From positions 62,001 to 126,000 of the forward strand of contig CAJOJQ010000005.1 in the NCBI GenBank assembly GCA_905234985.1: DNA of 64,000 nt, given 5' to 3'. This stretch comes from an uncultured Christensenellaceae bacterium. Its GTDB lineage: Bacteria > Bacillota > Clostridia > Christensenellales > Aristaeellaceae. Below are positions 9,109 through 17,193 of this stretch, one piece after another; positions within the stretch are counted from its first letter, which is position 1, and each line of letters starts with the position of its first letter. The translations under genes and the position numbers were made by a program. The notes under the pieces are model-generated. The model had not been told where the DNA came from. It saw nothing but the letters and a program-made list of their open reading frames with translations, and made no database searches.

Positions 9109-10050
9109 TCACATGCCCGTCAGGCCGGAGCGCTCCACGCCCTCCATGAACCGCCGCTGCAGGAACAGATAGGCGATCAGGATGGGAATGATGCACAGGA
9201 AGGTGGCCGCCATGAGCATGGCCTCGTTGAACACGATGCCCTCCAGCTCGTTCATCTGGATCATGGTGTGGTTTTCCTGGTTGAGCAGGGCGTACAGGTT
9301 GGGCAGGACGCTTGGCAGCATGCGGTAGGCGGGGGCCGTGATATACACGCCCGGTTCAAAGTAATCGTTCCAGTGCCACACCAGGGACAGCACGCCGCAC
9401 ACCAGCAGCGGGGCCTGGGCCATGGGCAGCATGATGCGGGCGTAGATGCGCAGCGGGCCGCAGCCGTCCACCCGGGCCGCTTCCTCCATTTCGTAGGGCA
9501 GGCCCATAAAGAACTGCCGGAACAGGAAAATGAAGAAGCCGCCGTTGAGTCCCATGCCGAAAAACGTGGGAACGATCAGGGGCAGAAAGCTGTTCAGCCA
9601 GCCCCAATCGGAATACTGCTTGTACAGGGGAAAGATGATCACCTGCACCGGCACGATCATCATCAGGATCACCAGGGCGAACAGCGCGTTTTTCAGCCTG
9701 AACTTATACCGGGCGAAGGCGTAGCCCGTCAGGGAGCAGGAAAGGGCGTGGCCCACGGTGGCGGCCCCGCACACGATCACATTGTTCCACACGTAGGCCC
9801 GGAAACGCATGCGCCGGAACGCGATGTCATAGTTGCTCCAGGTGGCCTGGGAGGGCAGCCATTTCACGGTGATATTATACAGATCGTCGTCCGTCATCAG
9901 GGATTTCACGATCATGGTGATGAAGGGATAGAGGAAAATGAAGCTGAGGGCCATCAGCAGGAAATAAAAGCCCAGCCGGATAACAAAGGTCCGCGCAAAC
10001 CGGGACGCCTTGCTTTTCCTGCCGTTCTTTTTGATCAGGGCTTTGTCCAT
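9109..10050 (-). CDS. carbohydrate ABC transporter permease (AraQ/YtcP type)
   Basis: A 313-residue membrane protein with six predicted transmembrane segments. The EAA loop EEAARVDGCGPLRIYARIML docks the ATPase. It is the second permease of an LplB/LplC-type pair and sits directly after the first (10069-10968) and before the binding protein. The start ATG has GGGGGG just upstream. No ATPase gene occurs in the operon, so a shared MsmK/UgpC-type ATPase elsewhere in the genome is expected. About 145 bp follow before the binding-protein gene, containing two direct copies of TTCGGGCGCGT near 9078-9108 and the SD of the next gene but no clear promoter. Confidence 0.9.
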   Translation of the reverse strand: MDKALIKKNGRKSKASRFARTFVIRLGFYFLLMALSFIFLYPFITMIVKSLMTDDDLYNITVKWLPSQATWSNYDIAFRRMRFRAYVWNNVIVCGAATVGHALSCSLTGYAFARYKFRLKNALFALVILMMIVPVQVIIFPLYKQYSDWGWLNSFLPLIVPTFFGMGLNGGFFIFLFRQFFMGLPYEMEEAARVDGCGPLRIYARIMLPMAQAPLLVCGVLSLVWHWNDYFEPGVYITAPAYRMLPSVLPNLYALLNQENHTMIQMNELEGIVFNEAMLMAATFLCIIPILIAYLFLQRRFMEGVERSGLTGM

Positions 10051-10068
10051 TTCTCGTCCCCCCTTCCG

Positions 10069-10968
10069 TCAGTTCTTGGCGCCGGAATCGTACACGTACC
10101 GCCTCATGAGCAGGATGGCCGCGCCGCACAGCAGCAGGGCGAACACGAAGTAGACCCAGCTCATGGCCGCCGCGTTTTCGTACATCTGGTTGGTAAAGTT
10201 CATTTTGTAGATGTAATCCACCATGGGATTGGTGCCGTCTGTGAAGAACGCCACGATGGTATACACCACGTTCATCAGGATGATGGGCGTGATCATGGGC
10301 AGGGTGATCTTCCAGAACATTTCCCATTCCGTGGCCCCGTCCACCTTGGCCGCTTCATACAGGGAACCCGAAATGCCCTGCAAGCCCGCCAGGAACAGCA
10401 CGATCTGCACGCCGCTTTTCCACAGCACCACAGTGATGCGATCCAGGAAGCCCTGCACCACGCCGGTGATGCTCACGCCCAGCAGATCGCTGATCAGCTT
10501 CGGCACCATGATGCCGGTGGTAATGGTGGCGCCGTCCGCCCCCATGCCCAGCAGCTGCTTCATGATATAGCCGCTGCCCAGCAGCACGGGAATGAAGAAC
10601 GCCGTGCGAAAGAAAGCGCGGCCCACCATTTTCCGGTTGATGAGAATGGCGATGACCAGGGAAAACACCATGCAAAGCGGCGTGTTCAGCAGCGTATCGT
10701 ACACCACCTGCAGGAAGGTCGGCACGAAATTGATGTCAAAGAAAAAGATGTACTCATAATTTTCCAGCCCCACCCACGCTGTGACCAGCCCTTTGAAGGA
10801 AACGATCTTGGAAAAGGAGAGGCGCACGGAAGTGAAAATGGGATAAGCAAAGAAAACGCAGATTCCGATCAGCCACGGGATCAGAAAGATATACGCTTCC
10901 AGGGACCGTTTTTTGTCGATCCCCATTCTCCTTCTGCCCTTCCCGGCAGCCGACGCCTTAACGCTCAT
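10069..10968 (-). CDS. sugar ABC transporter permease (LplB type)
   Basis: The first permease of the importer encoded by 7331-10968. It has a basic cytoplasmic N-terminus (GKGRRRMGIDKKRS), six membrane spans and an EAA loop YEAAKVDGATEWEMFWKITL. ATG 10968 is chosen because GGAGG lies eight bases upstream; translation from the earlier GTG at 10983 would overlap the DUF5696 stop codon. With the neighbouring permease it forms the heterodimeric channel of a CUT1-like importer. Confidence 0.9.
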   Translation of the reverse strand: MSVKASAAGKGRRRMGIDKKRSLEAYIFLIPWLIGICVFFAYPIFTSVRLSFSKIVSFKGLVTAWVGLENYEYIFFFDINFVPTFLQVVYDTLLNTPLCMVFSLVIAILINRKMVGRAFFRTAFFIPVLLGSGYIMKQLLGMGADGATITTGIMVPKLISDLLGVSITGVVQGFLDRITVVLWKSGVQIVLFLAGLQGISGSLYEAAKVDGATEWEMFWKITLPMITPIILMNVVYTIVAFFTDGTNPMVDYIYKMNFTNQMYENAAAMSWVYFVFALLLCGAAILLMRRYVYDSGAKN

Positions 10969-10982
10969 GGGCCGCACCTCCA

Positions 10983-13112
10983 CTACATCCGGGGCGGAAC
11001 AGCCGCCCAGCTTTGCGCGCCGATCTCAACGCCGTCCTGAACCACGGGCTGGCCGCCATAATTCACATAGACCGCCGTTCCGCTTTCATAGGTCACCTTC
11101 ACCAACGTATCGCTGAGCCGTTCGTGGCGCACGATCAATTGATCGTGCAGTTCGGCCAGCGGCCCGACCGTAAACTGCTTTGCGGCCCAGGCCACCCGAT
11201 CCTGCCAGGCGGTATACTCGGCGGAAAACAGGCTCTGGTAGTTTGTATACATCAGTTCTTCCGTGTTGTCATAGGTCAGCTCAAAGAAGGGCGTATAGCC
11301 CATTTCCACCCAGCGCAGCACTTCTCTTTCCAAATCGCTGCTCAGGTTGCCGGGCCTGCCCGCGTATTCCACCAGCCCATGCAGGGCGATTTGGTAGAAG
11401 GGCACGGAAGCGGTGGTGATCTGATAGCCAAAATCCTCATAGGGCACGTAGGTGAAGAAATCCGCCATGCCCAGCAGGCAGGTATCCCCGCCCTCCGCTT
11501 CCGCCGCGCCGAAAGCGGCCTTTGCTTCGTCCGTCATGGCCCGGTAAATCCCTAAGGTATCCTCCGCGGTCAGGTAACGGCGGCTGCCGTAATTGTAGGC
11601 CACGTATTTGCCCATGCGCTCAAAGCGCACGCCGTCCAGGTCGAAATCAGCCGCTTTTTTCAGAAAGTCCGTCATCTTGGCTTGCGCCACGTCAGGGCTG
11701 AGCATGAACACCGTTTTTTCCCGGTCGGTCATGATGATATGATTGCCGGTATACACCACGTCGTTGCGGTGGGAATAGCCGCCCTGATCGGAGGCGGCCT
11801 CCAGGAAATTGGCCGTCAGGGAAAGGGAAGCGCCTAACTTGTGGGCCGTTTCGATGAGCCGCCTCAAATCGCCGTCGTTGCCCACCGTGCCGCTGATGGG
11901 AAAACGATCCGGCGTTTTGCCGTAGCCGTCCGCCGTCCAGCCCTTGAGCGAGGCGCGGATGTTCCGAACGCCCAAGCCGTCCAGGGAGAGCAGAATCTCT
12001 TCCGCCTGGGAAAGGGTGGTCACCGTGCGGGGCACGTCAAAGAGCAGCCCTTCCTCCGGCGCGTTCATGAAAAGATCCACGGCCACCGAGGGCGCGTGCG
12101 TCTTGCGGACCACCACGCCGTTTTCCAGCAGATAATTCCGCCAGACGCAGGCCATGGCGCTGTAATCCGGGTTCTCCTCTTCTAAGAACAGGATGCGCAG
12201 CTGGTAATCCGTTTTGATATCGTCCTTATCGAACACCTTGATCTCGCGGTCGGTCACGCGCTTATCCTCAAAGGAACGGCGGTACTGAAAATTGGCGAAC
12301 AGATAATTGATGCCGATGATGTTGTTGGAGCTGTTCACGGACACGCGGGCCGTTTCCGCCCCTTTTTCGATGATCGCCAGCATGCCGTGGCCGCCCCGGT
12401 TCATGCCGAACACGGGGAAAAGCACCTGGGGCGCTTCCTGAGCGAACATATCCAGCAGCGCGGGCTGCTTCTGATAATCGCCGTACACCGGATAGAGCCG
12501 GGTCGATTCCTTGTAATGGGCGTAATCCTGAAATTCCATCACCGCGCCGCAGCCGTCGGGGTACAGGAAGAAGCCCTCGCTGCGGTCCGTGGCGGAAAAG
12601 AGGAAGGGCAGCACGTCCAGGCTGACCAGGGAAAAATCCCCCGCTTCCACAATTCCCTCGTAGGGCACCCGCACCAGCAGGCTTGGACCGTCCAGAAGGA
12701 TTTCGATCTGAACGCCCACCTGATAGGTGCCGTAATGATACGTCAGGCGCACGCCGTTATCAATCAGCTCATAGGAGGCGGTCAGCGCCTTTTCCGCCAG
12801 CAGGGCCATATTATTCACCACGCCCAAGCCGGACTGCAGATTGGTGCAGTTCACCGCCAGCAGGGATGCGATTCTTTTCTGCTGGGCGGGAATGATCTTC
12901 AGGCCCTCCGCCATTTCGTCGTTCATGGTGGAGGACCAGGTTTTTCCGGTCAGGGCGTCCTCGATCTCCACGGCGCAGTATCCCGGGGAAAGATACAGGC
13001 TCAGGCGGTCGTTGGCGGCGACCAAAAGCCTTTCCGTTCCTTCCTCCGCCGGGGCGGGCACAGCAAGCAGCAGCGCCGCACAGCAGCACAGGATCAGCAG
13101 AATTTTTTTCAC
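10983..13112 (-). CDS. DUF5696-type secreted protein
   Basis: A 709-residue exported protein. The N-terminus VKKILLILCCCAALLLAVPAPAE is a signal peptide; its three adjacent cysteines could serve as a lipid anchor. The sequence resembles DUF5696 proteins, which often accompany carbohydrate ABC importers. It contains an apparent TIM-barrel-like stretch with FDLDGVRFERMG and GMADFFTYVPYEDFG, reminiscent of glycosidase-like proteins, but no catalytic pair can be assigned with confidence. GTG 13112 is preferred: AAGGAGGG lies six bases upstream, whereas ATG 13151 would overlap the upstream gene. It lies between two permease pairs and may handle or present oligosaccharides at the cell surface. Confidence 0.72.
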   Translation of the reverse strand: MKKILLILCCCAALLLAVPAPAEEGTERLLVAANDRLSLYLSPGYCAVEIEDALTGKTWSSTMNDEMAEGLKIIPAQQKRIASLLAVNCTNLQSGLGVVNNMALLAEKALTASYELIDNGVRLTYHYGTYQVGVQIEILLDGPSLLVRVPYEGIVEAGDFSLVSLDVLPFLFSATDRSEGFFLYPDGCGAVMEFQDYAHYKESTRLYPVYGDYQKQPALLDMFAQEAPQVLFPVFGMNRGGHGMLAIIEKGAETARVSVNSSNNIIGINYLFANFQYRRSFEDKRVTDREIKVFDKDDIKTDYQLRILFLEEENPDYSAMACVWRNYLLENGVVVRKTHAPSVAVDLFMNAPEEGLLFDVPRTVTTLSQAEEILLSLDGLGVRNIRASLKGWTADGYGKTPDRFPISGTVGNDGDLRRLIETAHKLGASLSLTANFLEAASDQGGYSHRNDVVYTGNHIIMTDREKTVFMLSPDVAQAKMTDFLKKAADFDLDGVRFERMGKYVAYNYGSRRYLTAEDTLGIYRAMTDEAKAAFGAAEAEGGDTCLLGMADFFTYVPYEDFGYQITTASVPFYQIALHGLVEYAGRPGNLSSDLEREVLRWVEMGYTPFFELTYDNTEELMYTNYQSLFSAEYTAWQDRVAWAAKQFTVGPLAELHDQLIVRHERLSDTLVKVTYESGTAVYVNYGGQPVVQDGVEIGAQSWAAVPPRM

Positions 13113-13128
13113 GCCGCGCCCTCCTTCC

Positions 13129-13761
13129 TTACAGGCGATAGACGATTTCAAAATACACTTCGCGGATCATGGTGACGAACTGGGAGCTGATCGTGAACAG
13201 CAGCACCGCCGTGGCCCAGATCACCGCCATGGTGAATACCGTCAGCAGCACCACCAGCAGGGTTTTGCGGATGGTATATTCGTTCATTTCCTTGATGCCG
13301 ATGATCATCAGCGCTGCCACCCACACAAGCAGCCCGCCGGTCATGATGAAATACAGGCCCGCCTGGCCCCCGTCCATGATCCGGGACAAAAGCACGGCGG
13401 GAACCGTGAACAGCACGTAAGGCACCAGGGTGAGCGCGTTGTACAGCATGGCTTCGCCGATTTTCGTGGCCCCGTCTAAAATGGTGGTCATGGCGTAGGA
13501 GGCCAGCACCCAGGTAAGCACGGGCACGAACAGCTTGCCGCATTCCAGCAGCAGGTTGGCCTTGCGCACGGAAACGGTCGCCAGGGGATAATGGGTGAAA
13601 TAGATGGAAAAAAGGTTCACGCCCAGCGCCAGCGCTAAGATGGAAAGCACCAGGATCACGGTCAGGCGTTTGAATTTCTCATCGCCGCGCTGCCGCTTGA
13701 TATGCTCGCTCACCACGATGGGATGGAACAGCATCATGACGCACAGTTTCAGGCCCGTCAT
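13129..13761 (-). CDS. Yip1-like multi-span membrane protein
   Basis: A 210-residue integral membrane protein with about five hydrophobic spans and the general pattern of Yip1-domain proteins (FHPIVVSEHIKRQ at the N-terminus, then paired helices). The ATG 13761 shares the ATGA overlap with the stop of the upstream NHL/TPR gene and has GGAGGGG just before it, so the two are translationally coupled. Its biochemical role is unknown. Position between an NHL/TPR membrane protein and DUF5696 suggests the three act together with the flanking importers, for example as a membrane scaffold. Confidence 0.7.
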   Translation of the reverse strand: MTGLKLCVMMLFHPIVVSEHIKRQRGDEKFKRLTVILVLSILALALGVNLFSIYFTHYPLATVSVRKANLLLECGKLFVPVLTWVLASYAMTTILDGATKIGEAMLYNALTLVPYVLFTVPAVLLSRIMDGGQAGLYFIMTGGLLVWVAALMIIGIKEMNEYTIRKTLLVVLLTVFTMAVIWATAVLLFTISSQFVTMIREVYFEIVYRL

Positions 13762-15209
13762 TTCAATCCCCTCCCCATCTGCACGTCGTCGGCCCATTGA
13801 TCAGCCTTTCGCTTCGCCAGAGCCAGCAGCTTCACGAAACAGAACACAGCCGCCGCGGCTAAGATCACGACCAGCAGGAAATGATGGCGGAAATACTCGT
13901 GCCGATATTCGGCAAAGGCTTCGGAATAGCCCTCTCTGTCATTTGCCAGCTCATAGGAGCGCAGGGCGCTTTCCCAATCCTCCTGCTTGCCCATGATCTT
14001 TGCCACGCCCCGATGGGCCAGGGCGTAATTGCTGTCGATTTCCAGGGCCTGCTTCCAATAAACCAGCGCCTCGCCGTACCGCCCTTCCCCGTGCAGCGTG
14101 ACCGCCTGATGCACCAATTGGATGAAATGGGTGGGCTTGAATACGGTGATTTCGTTGTTCTGATAGTCCAGCACGTAGAGATAGCCTTCGCTGTCCGCGT
14201 CAATGCTGACGGGGATCTGAAACAGCCCGCCCGCGTCGCCCTGGCCGCCGAAGCAGCAAAGGAGGTTGCCGTCCTGATCGTACTGATAGATCAGGCCCGT
14301 GCCCCGATCCACCACGGTGATGATGCCGTTGTCTTCCACCGTGATATCCGAAAAGGTGGGTTCCAGTTCCTTCTTTTCAGCCCCCGCCGCCCGGTTGGGC
14401 AGGGTGAAGCCGTAGGTCTCCTCCGGATAGGTGTTGGTGCCCACCGAATTGAGCTTTCTGATCTGGGCGGTGTTCTTGTTGGACAGGATGCCGTACACCA
14501 TATTGTCCGCGCCGATAAAAAAGTTGGAATAGCTGGCGGGTTCCTGCTTCACCGTGCGTTCGATCTGGCTTTTGCTGCCGAACAGGCGGATCAGGAAACG
14601 GGACAGGGAAAAGCCCACCTTGTCCGCGCCCAAATAGCCGCGGAAATTGTTGGCTTCGTCCAGGGCGATCAGGTTCGCACCCTTGAGTGCGTAAATGTAG
14701 CCCGTGTTCGCCACGAAGATTTTCTGCACGTCGAAAGTGAAATTTGCGCCCAGCAGGCTGGAATCCGGCTTCACGTACACCTTGCGGTCGGAAAGATCGG
14801 CATTCAGGGTAACGATGCGCAGGTTTCCCGTATCGGCGATCCAGATGCTGCCGTCGGTATGTACATACACGCCCCGGGGCTTTTTCAGCTTCATGCCGCA
14901 GCCCTCGGTGATTACCCGAAGCACCTGCCCCTCCCGCGTCATTTGCAGCACCCGGTTGTTTTCGCCGTCCGCCACATAAACGGTATCGTCCGGGGCCAGA
15001 AACAGGTCCTCCGGATGATTCATGAACCCGCTTTCCCCTAAGTTTTTGATGGTGGTATACACCTCGTATACGGCGGGAATGGGGATGAAGCTGTTGCCGG
15101 GATCGGCGGTGTCCGTATCCGCCACGAAGGCGTCCATGCCCACCACGGCGCAGGCCGACGGCAGCCACAGGAGAAGAAACGCCGTCGAAAGGAGCAGAAG
15201 TCTTTTCAT
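13758..15209 (-). CDS. NHL beta-propeller / TPR membrane-anchored protein
   Basis: A 483-residue protein with a signal peptide (MKRLLLLSTAFLLLWLPSACA, with a possible lipobox SAC). NHL-type propeller repeats run from about 55 to 370; recognisable strands include HPEDLFLAPDDTVYVADG and KPRGVYVHTDGSIWIADTG. A TPR-like pair follows at about 380-430 (YWKQALEIDSNYALAHRG). A C-terminal transmembrane helix (HHFLLVVILAAAAVFCFVKLL) ends in a basic tail. The propeller should face outside. Neither a lactonase active site nor a ligand can be assigned. It follows the permease at 15222 by 12 bp and is coupled to the Yip1-like gene. Confidence 0.8.
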   Translation of the reverse strand: MKRLLLLSTAFLLLWLPSACAVVGMDAFVADTDTADPGNSFIPIPAVYEVYTTIKNLGESGFMNHPEDLFLAPDDTVYVADGENNRVLQMTREGQVLRVITEGCGMKLKKPRGVYVHTDGSIWIADTGNLRIVTLNADLSDRKVYVKPDSSLLGANFTFDVQKIFVANTGYIYALKGANLIALDEANNFRGYLGADKVGFSLSRFLIRLFGSKSQIERTVKQEPASYSNFFIGADNMVYGILSNKNTAQIRKLNSVGTNTYPEETYGFTLPNRAAGAEKKELEPTFSDITVEDNGIITVVDRGTGLIYQYDQDGNLLCCFGGQGDAGGLFQIPVSIDADSEGYLYVLDYQNNEITVFKPTHFIQLVHQAVTLHGEGRYGEALVYWKQALEIDSNYALAHRGVAKIMGKQEDWESALRSYELANDREGYSEAFAEYRHEYFRHHFLLVVILAAAAVFCFVKLLALAKRKADQWADDVQMGRGLK

Positions 15210-15221
15210 CTCTCTCCCCCC

Positions 15222-16112
15222 TTATGACTTGATGCCGGAGAAGGACATGGTTTCCATGACCTTACCGCGCATAAAGGCGAAAACCAGGATGGAGGGTACC
15301 GTGGTCAGGAACGTGGCCGCGCCCACCGTACCGGCCCGCGCCACCACCCCCGCGCCGCCGGACAGGGTTTGCAGGGCCAGGGGCAGGGTCTTGAGGGCGT
15401 TGCTGGAAATGAAGATCAGGGGCGAAAAGTAATCGTTCCAGTTGTTCACGAAGGAAAACACGGCCAGGGTGGTCCAGGCGGGCTTGAGCAGCGGCATGGC
15501 GATGGTCCAGAATACGCGCAGCTCCTTCGCGCCGTCAATGCGGGCGGCCTCTAAGATGGAATCCGGCAGCTGTTCGCAGAACTGCTTGACCAGAAAGAAA
15601 TTGTACGCCACCGCGATCTTGGGAATAATCAGCGCCAAATAGGTATTGACCAGGCCCAGCCGGTTGACCACCAGATAATTGGGGATCTGGGTCACATGGG
15701 TGGAGAACATGAGGGCCGCCAGCACCACCGCGAAAATGGGGCCGCTGCCCGCGGGCTTATGCTTCACCAGGCCGTAAGCGCCCATGCTGCATACGATCAC
15801 GCTGATGACAACCGTCACCGCCGTGGTGAACAGGGAATTGAAAATATACCGAGTGAAGGGCACGGTGGAGGAGGAAAGGGAGGTGAGCAAATCGCTGAAA
15901 TTGCGCAGGGTGGGATTATGCACGATGAGCCGGGGCGGATAAATGTACAGCTCGTCCAGGGGCATCAGGCTGCGGCACACCATGGCGAACAGGGGAAGCC
16001 CAGCGATGACCACCAGCGCGGTCAAAAGCACATACAGCATGAACCGGGAAAAGGTCAGCTTTTTCAGGCGAAACCTGAACCACCGGGGTTTGTAAACGGC
16101 TTTGACAGTCAC
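15222..16112 (-). CDS. carbohydrate ABC transporter permease (AraQ/LplC type)
   Basis: Second permease of the upstream importer, 296 residues, with six membrane spans and the EAA loop LEAARIDGAKELRVFWTIAM. It lies 26 bp after its partner permease and 12 bp before the NHL/TPR gene. Like the downstream importer it has no ATPase gene nearby. It is clearly a distinct copy from the permease at 9109, so the operon encodes two separate CUT1-like systems. Confidence 0.9.
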   Translation of the reverse strand: MTVKAVYKPRWFRFRLKKLTFSRFMLYVLLTALVVIAGLPLFAMVCRSLMPLDELYIYPPRLIVHNPTLRNFSDLLTSLSSSTVPFTRYIFNSLFTTAVTVVISVIVCSMGAYGLVKHKPAGSGPIFAVVLAALMFSTHVTQIPNYLVVNRLGLVNTYLALIIPKIAVAYNFFLVKQFCEQLPDSILEAARIDGAKELRVFWTIAMPLLKPAWTTLAVFSFVNNWNDYFSPLIFISSNALKTLPLALQTLSGGAGVVARAGTVGAATFLTTVPSILVFAFMRGKVMETMSFSGIKS

Positions 16113-16138
16113 TTTGTTTTCCTCCCTTGCAAGCAGGG

Positions 16139-17050
16139 TCAGGTGTTATCCTTGAACACATGCATGCAGACGCGTCCAAGGGTAAAGGTGATCACAAACA
16201 GCGCCATGGCCACCGCGCTGGCGTAGCCCATATTGAACCGGGTGAACGCGTAATCGTACAGGTGCGCCACGATGGTATGGGCGGCGTAGTTGGGGCTGGG
16301 CATGCCCGCCACAGCCGTCGCCACGTCGAATACGCCGAAGGCGCTCACGATGGCGTTGATCGCGCCGAAGAGCATTTGGGGCTTCATCATGGGCAGGGTG
16401 ATATAGCGCAGCTCCTGGAATTTATTCTTGATGCCGTCCACCCGCGCGGCCTCGTACATGGCGGGGTCCACATTCTGCAGGCCCGCCAGGAACACCAGGA
16501 AGCCCGTGCCCATGCTCATCCACACGGCGATGATCATGATGACCGGCAGCACGTAGTCGGCGTCCTTCGTCCACAGAATGGGTTCCAGGATCAGTCCCAT
16601 CCGCAGCAGCAGATTGTTGATGTAGCCGTAGCGGTCGCCGGAAAACAGAATCAGCCAGATGGTCGCCATGGCGACGCCGCTGGTCAGCGACGGGGCGTAG
16701 AACATGAGAGAAAAGAACCCGCGTCCCCGCTTCACCAGCGTGATCAGCCACGCCATCAAAAAGGAGGCGAAATAGCCGATGGGACCGGTGATCACGGCGA
16801 AAATCATGGTGTTTTTGAGGGAGATCAAAAACACGTCGTCATCCAGGATCAGCTGAGAATAATTGCTGAACCCAACGAACCGGGCGGGCTGGATCATGTT
16901 GTAATTGGTCAGGCTGTAATACATGGCCACGGCCACCGGCACGATCACAAATACCGCGAACAGGATCAGGAAGGGCAGCAGAAACGCATATCCTGTGCCG
17001 TTCTTGCGCAGCCATTCCTTAAAAGCGTTCTTTTTTACCGCCGCCTGCAT
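16139..17050 (-). CDS. sugar ABC transporter permease (LplB type)
   Basis: First permease of the upstream importer, about 303 residues, with a cytoplasmic basic N-terminus, six membrane spans and the EAA loop YEAARVDGIKNKFQELRYITL. ATG 17050 is preferred because AGGGG lies eight bases upstream; a GTG at 17059 has no spaced ribosome binding site. A 114-bp inverted-repeat element separates it from the binding-protein gene, which could lower permease expression relative to the binding protein. Confidence 0.9.
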   Translation of the reverse strand: MQAAVKKNAFKEWLRKNGTGYAFLLPFLILFAVFVIVPVAVAMYYSLTNYNMIQPARFVGFSNYSQLILDDDVFLISLKNTMIFAVITGPIGYFASFLMAWLITLVKRGRGFFSLMFYAPSLTSGVAMATIWLILFSGDRYGYINNLLLRMGLILEPILWTKDADYVLPVIMIIAVWMSMGTGFLVFLAGLQNVDPAMYEAARVDGIKNKFQELRYITLPMMKPQMLFGAINAIVSAFGVFDVATAVAGMPSPNYAAHTIVAHLYDYAFTRFNMGYASAVAMALFVITFTLGRVCMHVFKDNT

Positions 17051-17068
17051 GGCGCTCACCCCTTTTTT

Positions 17069-17182
17069 AGGTAGGAAGTAGGAGGTAGGAGGTTGATATA
17101 GTCTGTGTAAAAATCACAAAGTCGGCGGAAAGAAGATTAGGGGGAACAATATGAAAAACCTCCTACCTCCTACTTTCTACCT
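17069..17182. repeat. inverted-repeat element A (low-complexity arms)
   Basis: Arms 17069-17094 and 17157-17182 are 26 bp long with one mismatch and consist of reiterated GTAGGAG-like units. The 62-bp interior begins GATATAGTCTG beside the left arm. It starts 11 bp after the stop codon of the solute-binding protein gene and ends before the permease ribosome binding site. Elements B (38667-38774) and C (60912-61012) share the layout and the ATATAGTC(G/T)G core but have different arm sequences. Confidence 0.85.
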
Positions 17183-17193
17183 CCTACCTCAAT

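Noticed and set aside
8914-11040. A 708-codon plus-strand frame opposite the permease genes
   Set aside because: His/Gln/Gly-rich composition is typical of the antisense of membrane-protein genes; it has no start site support.
17069-17182. Insertion sequence or classical MITE with transposase ends
   Set aside because: No transposase, no target-site duplication seen, and arm sequences differ between copies.
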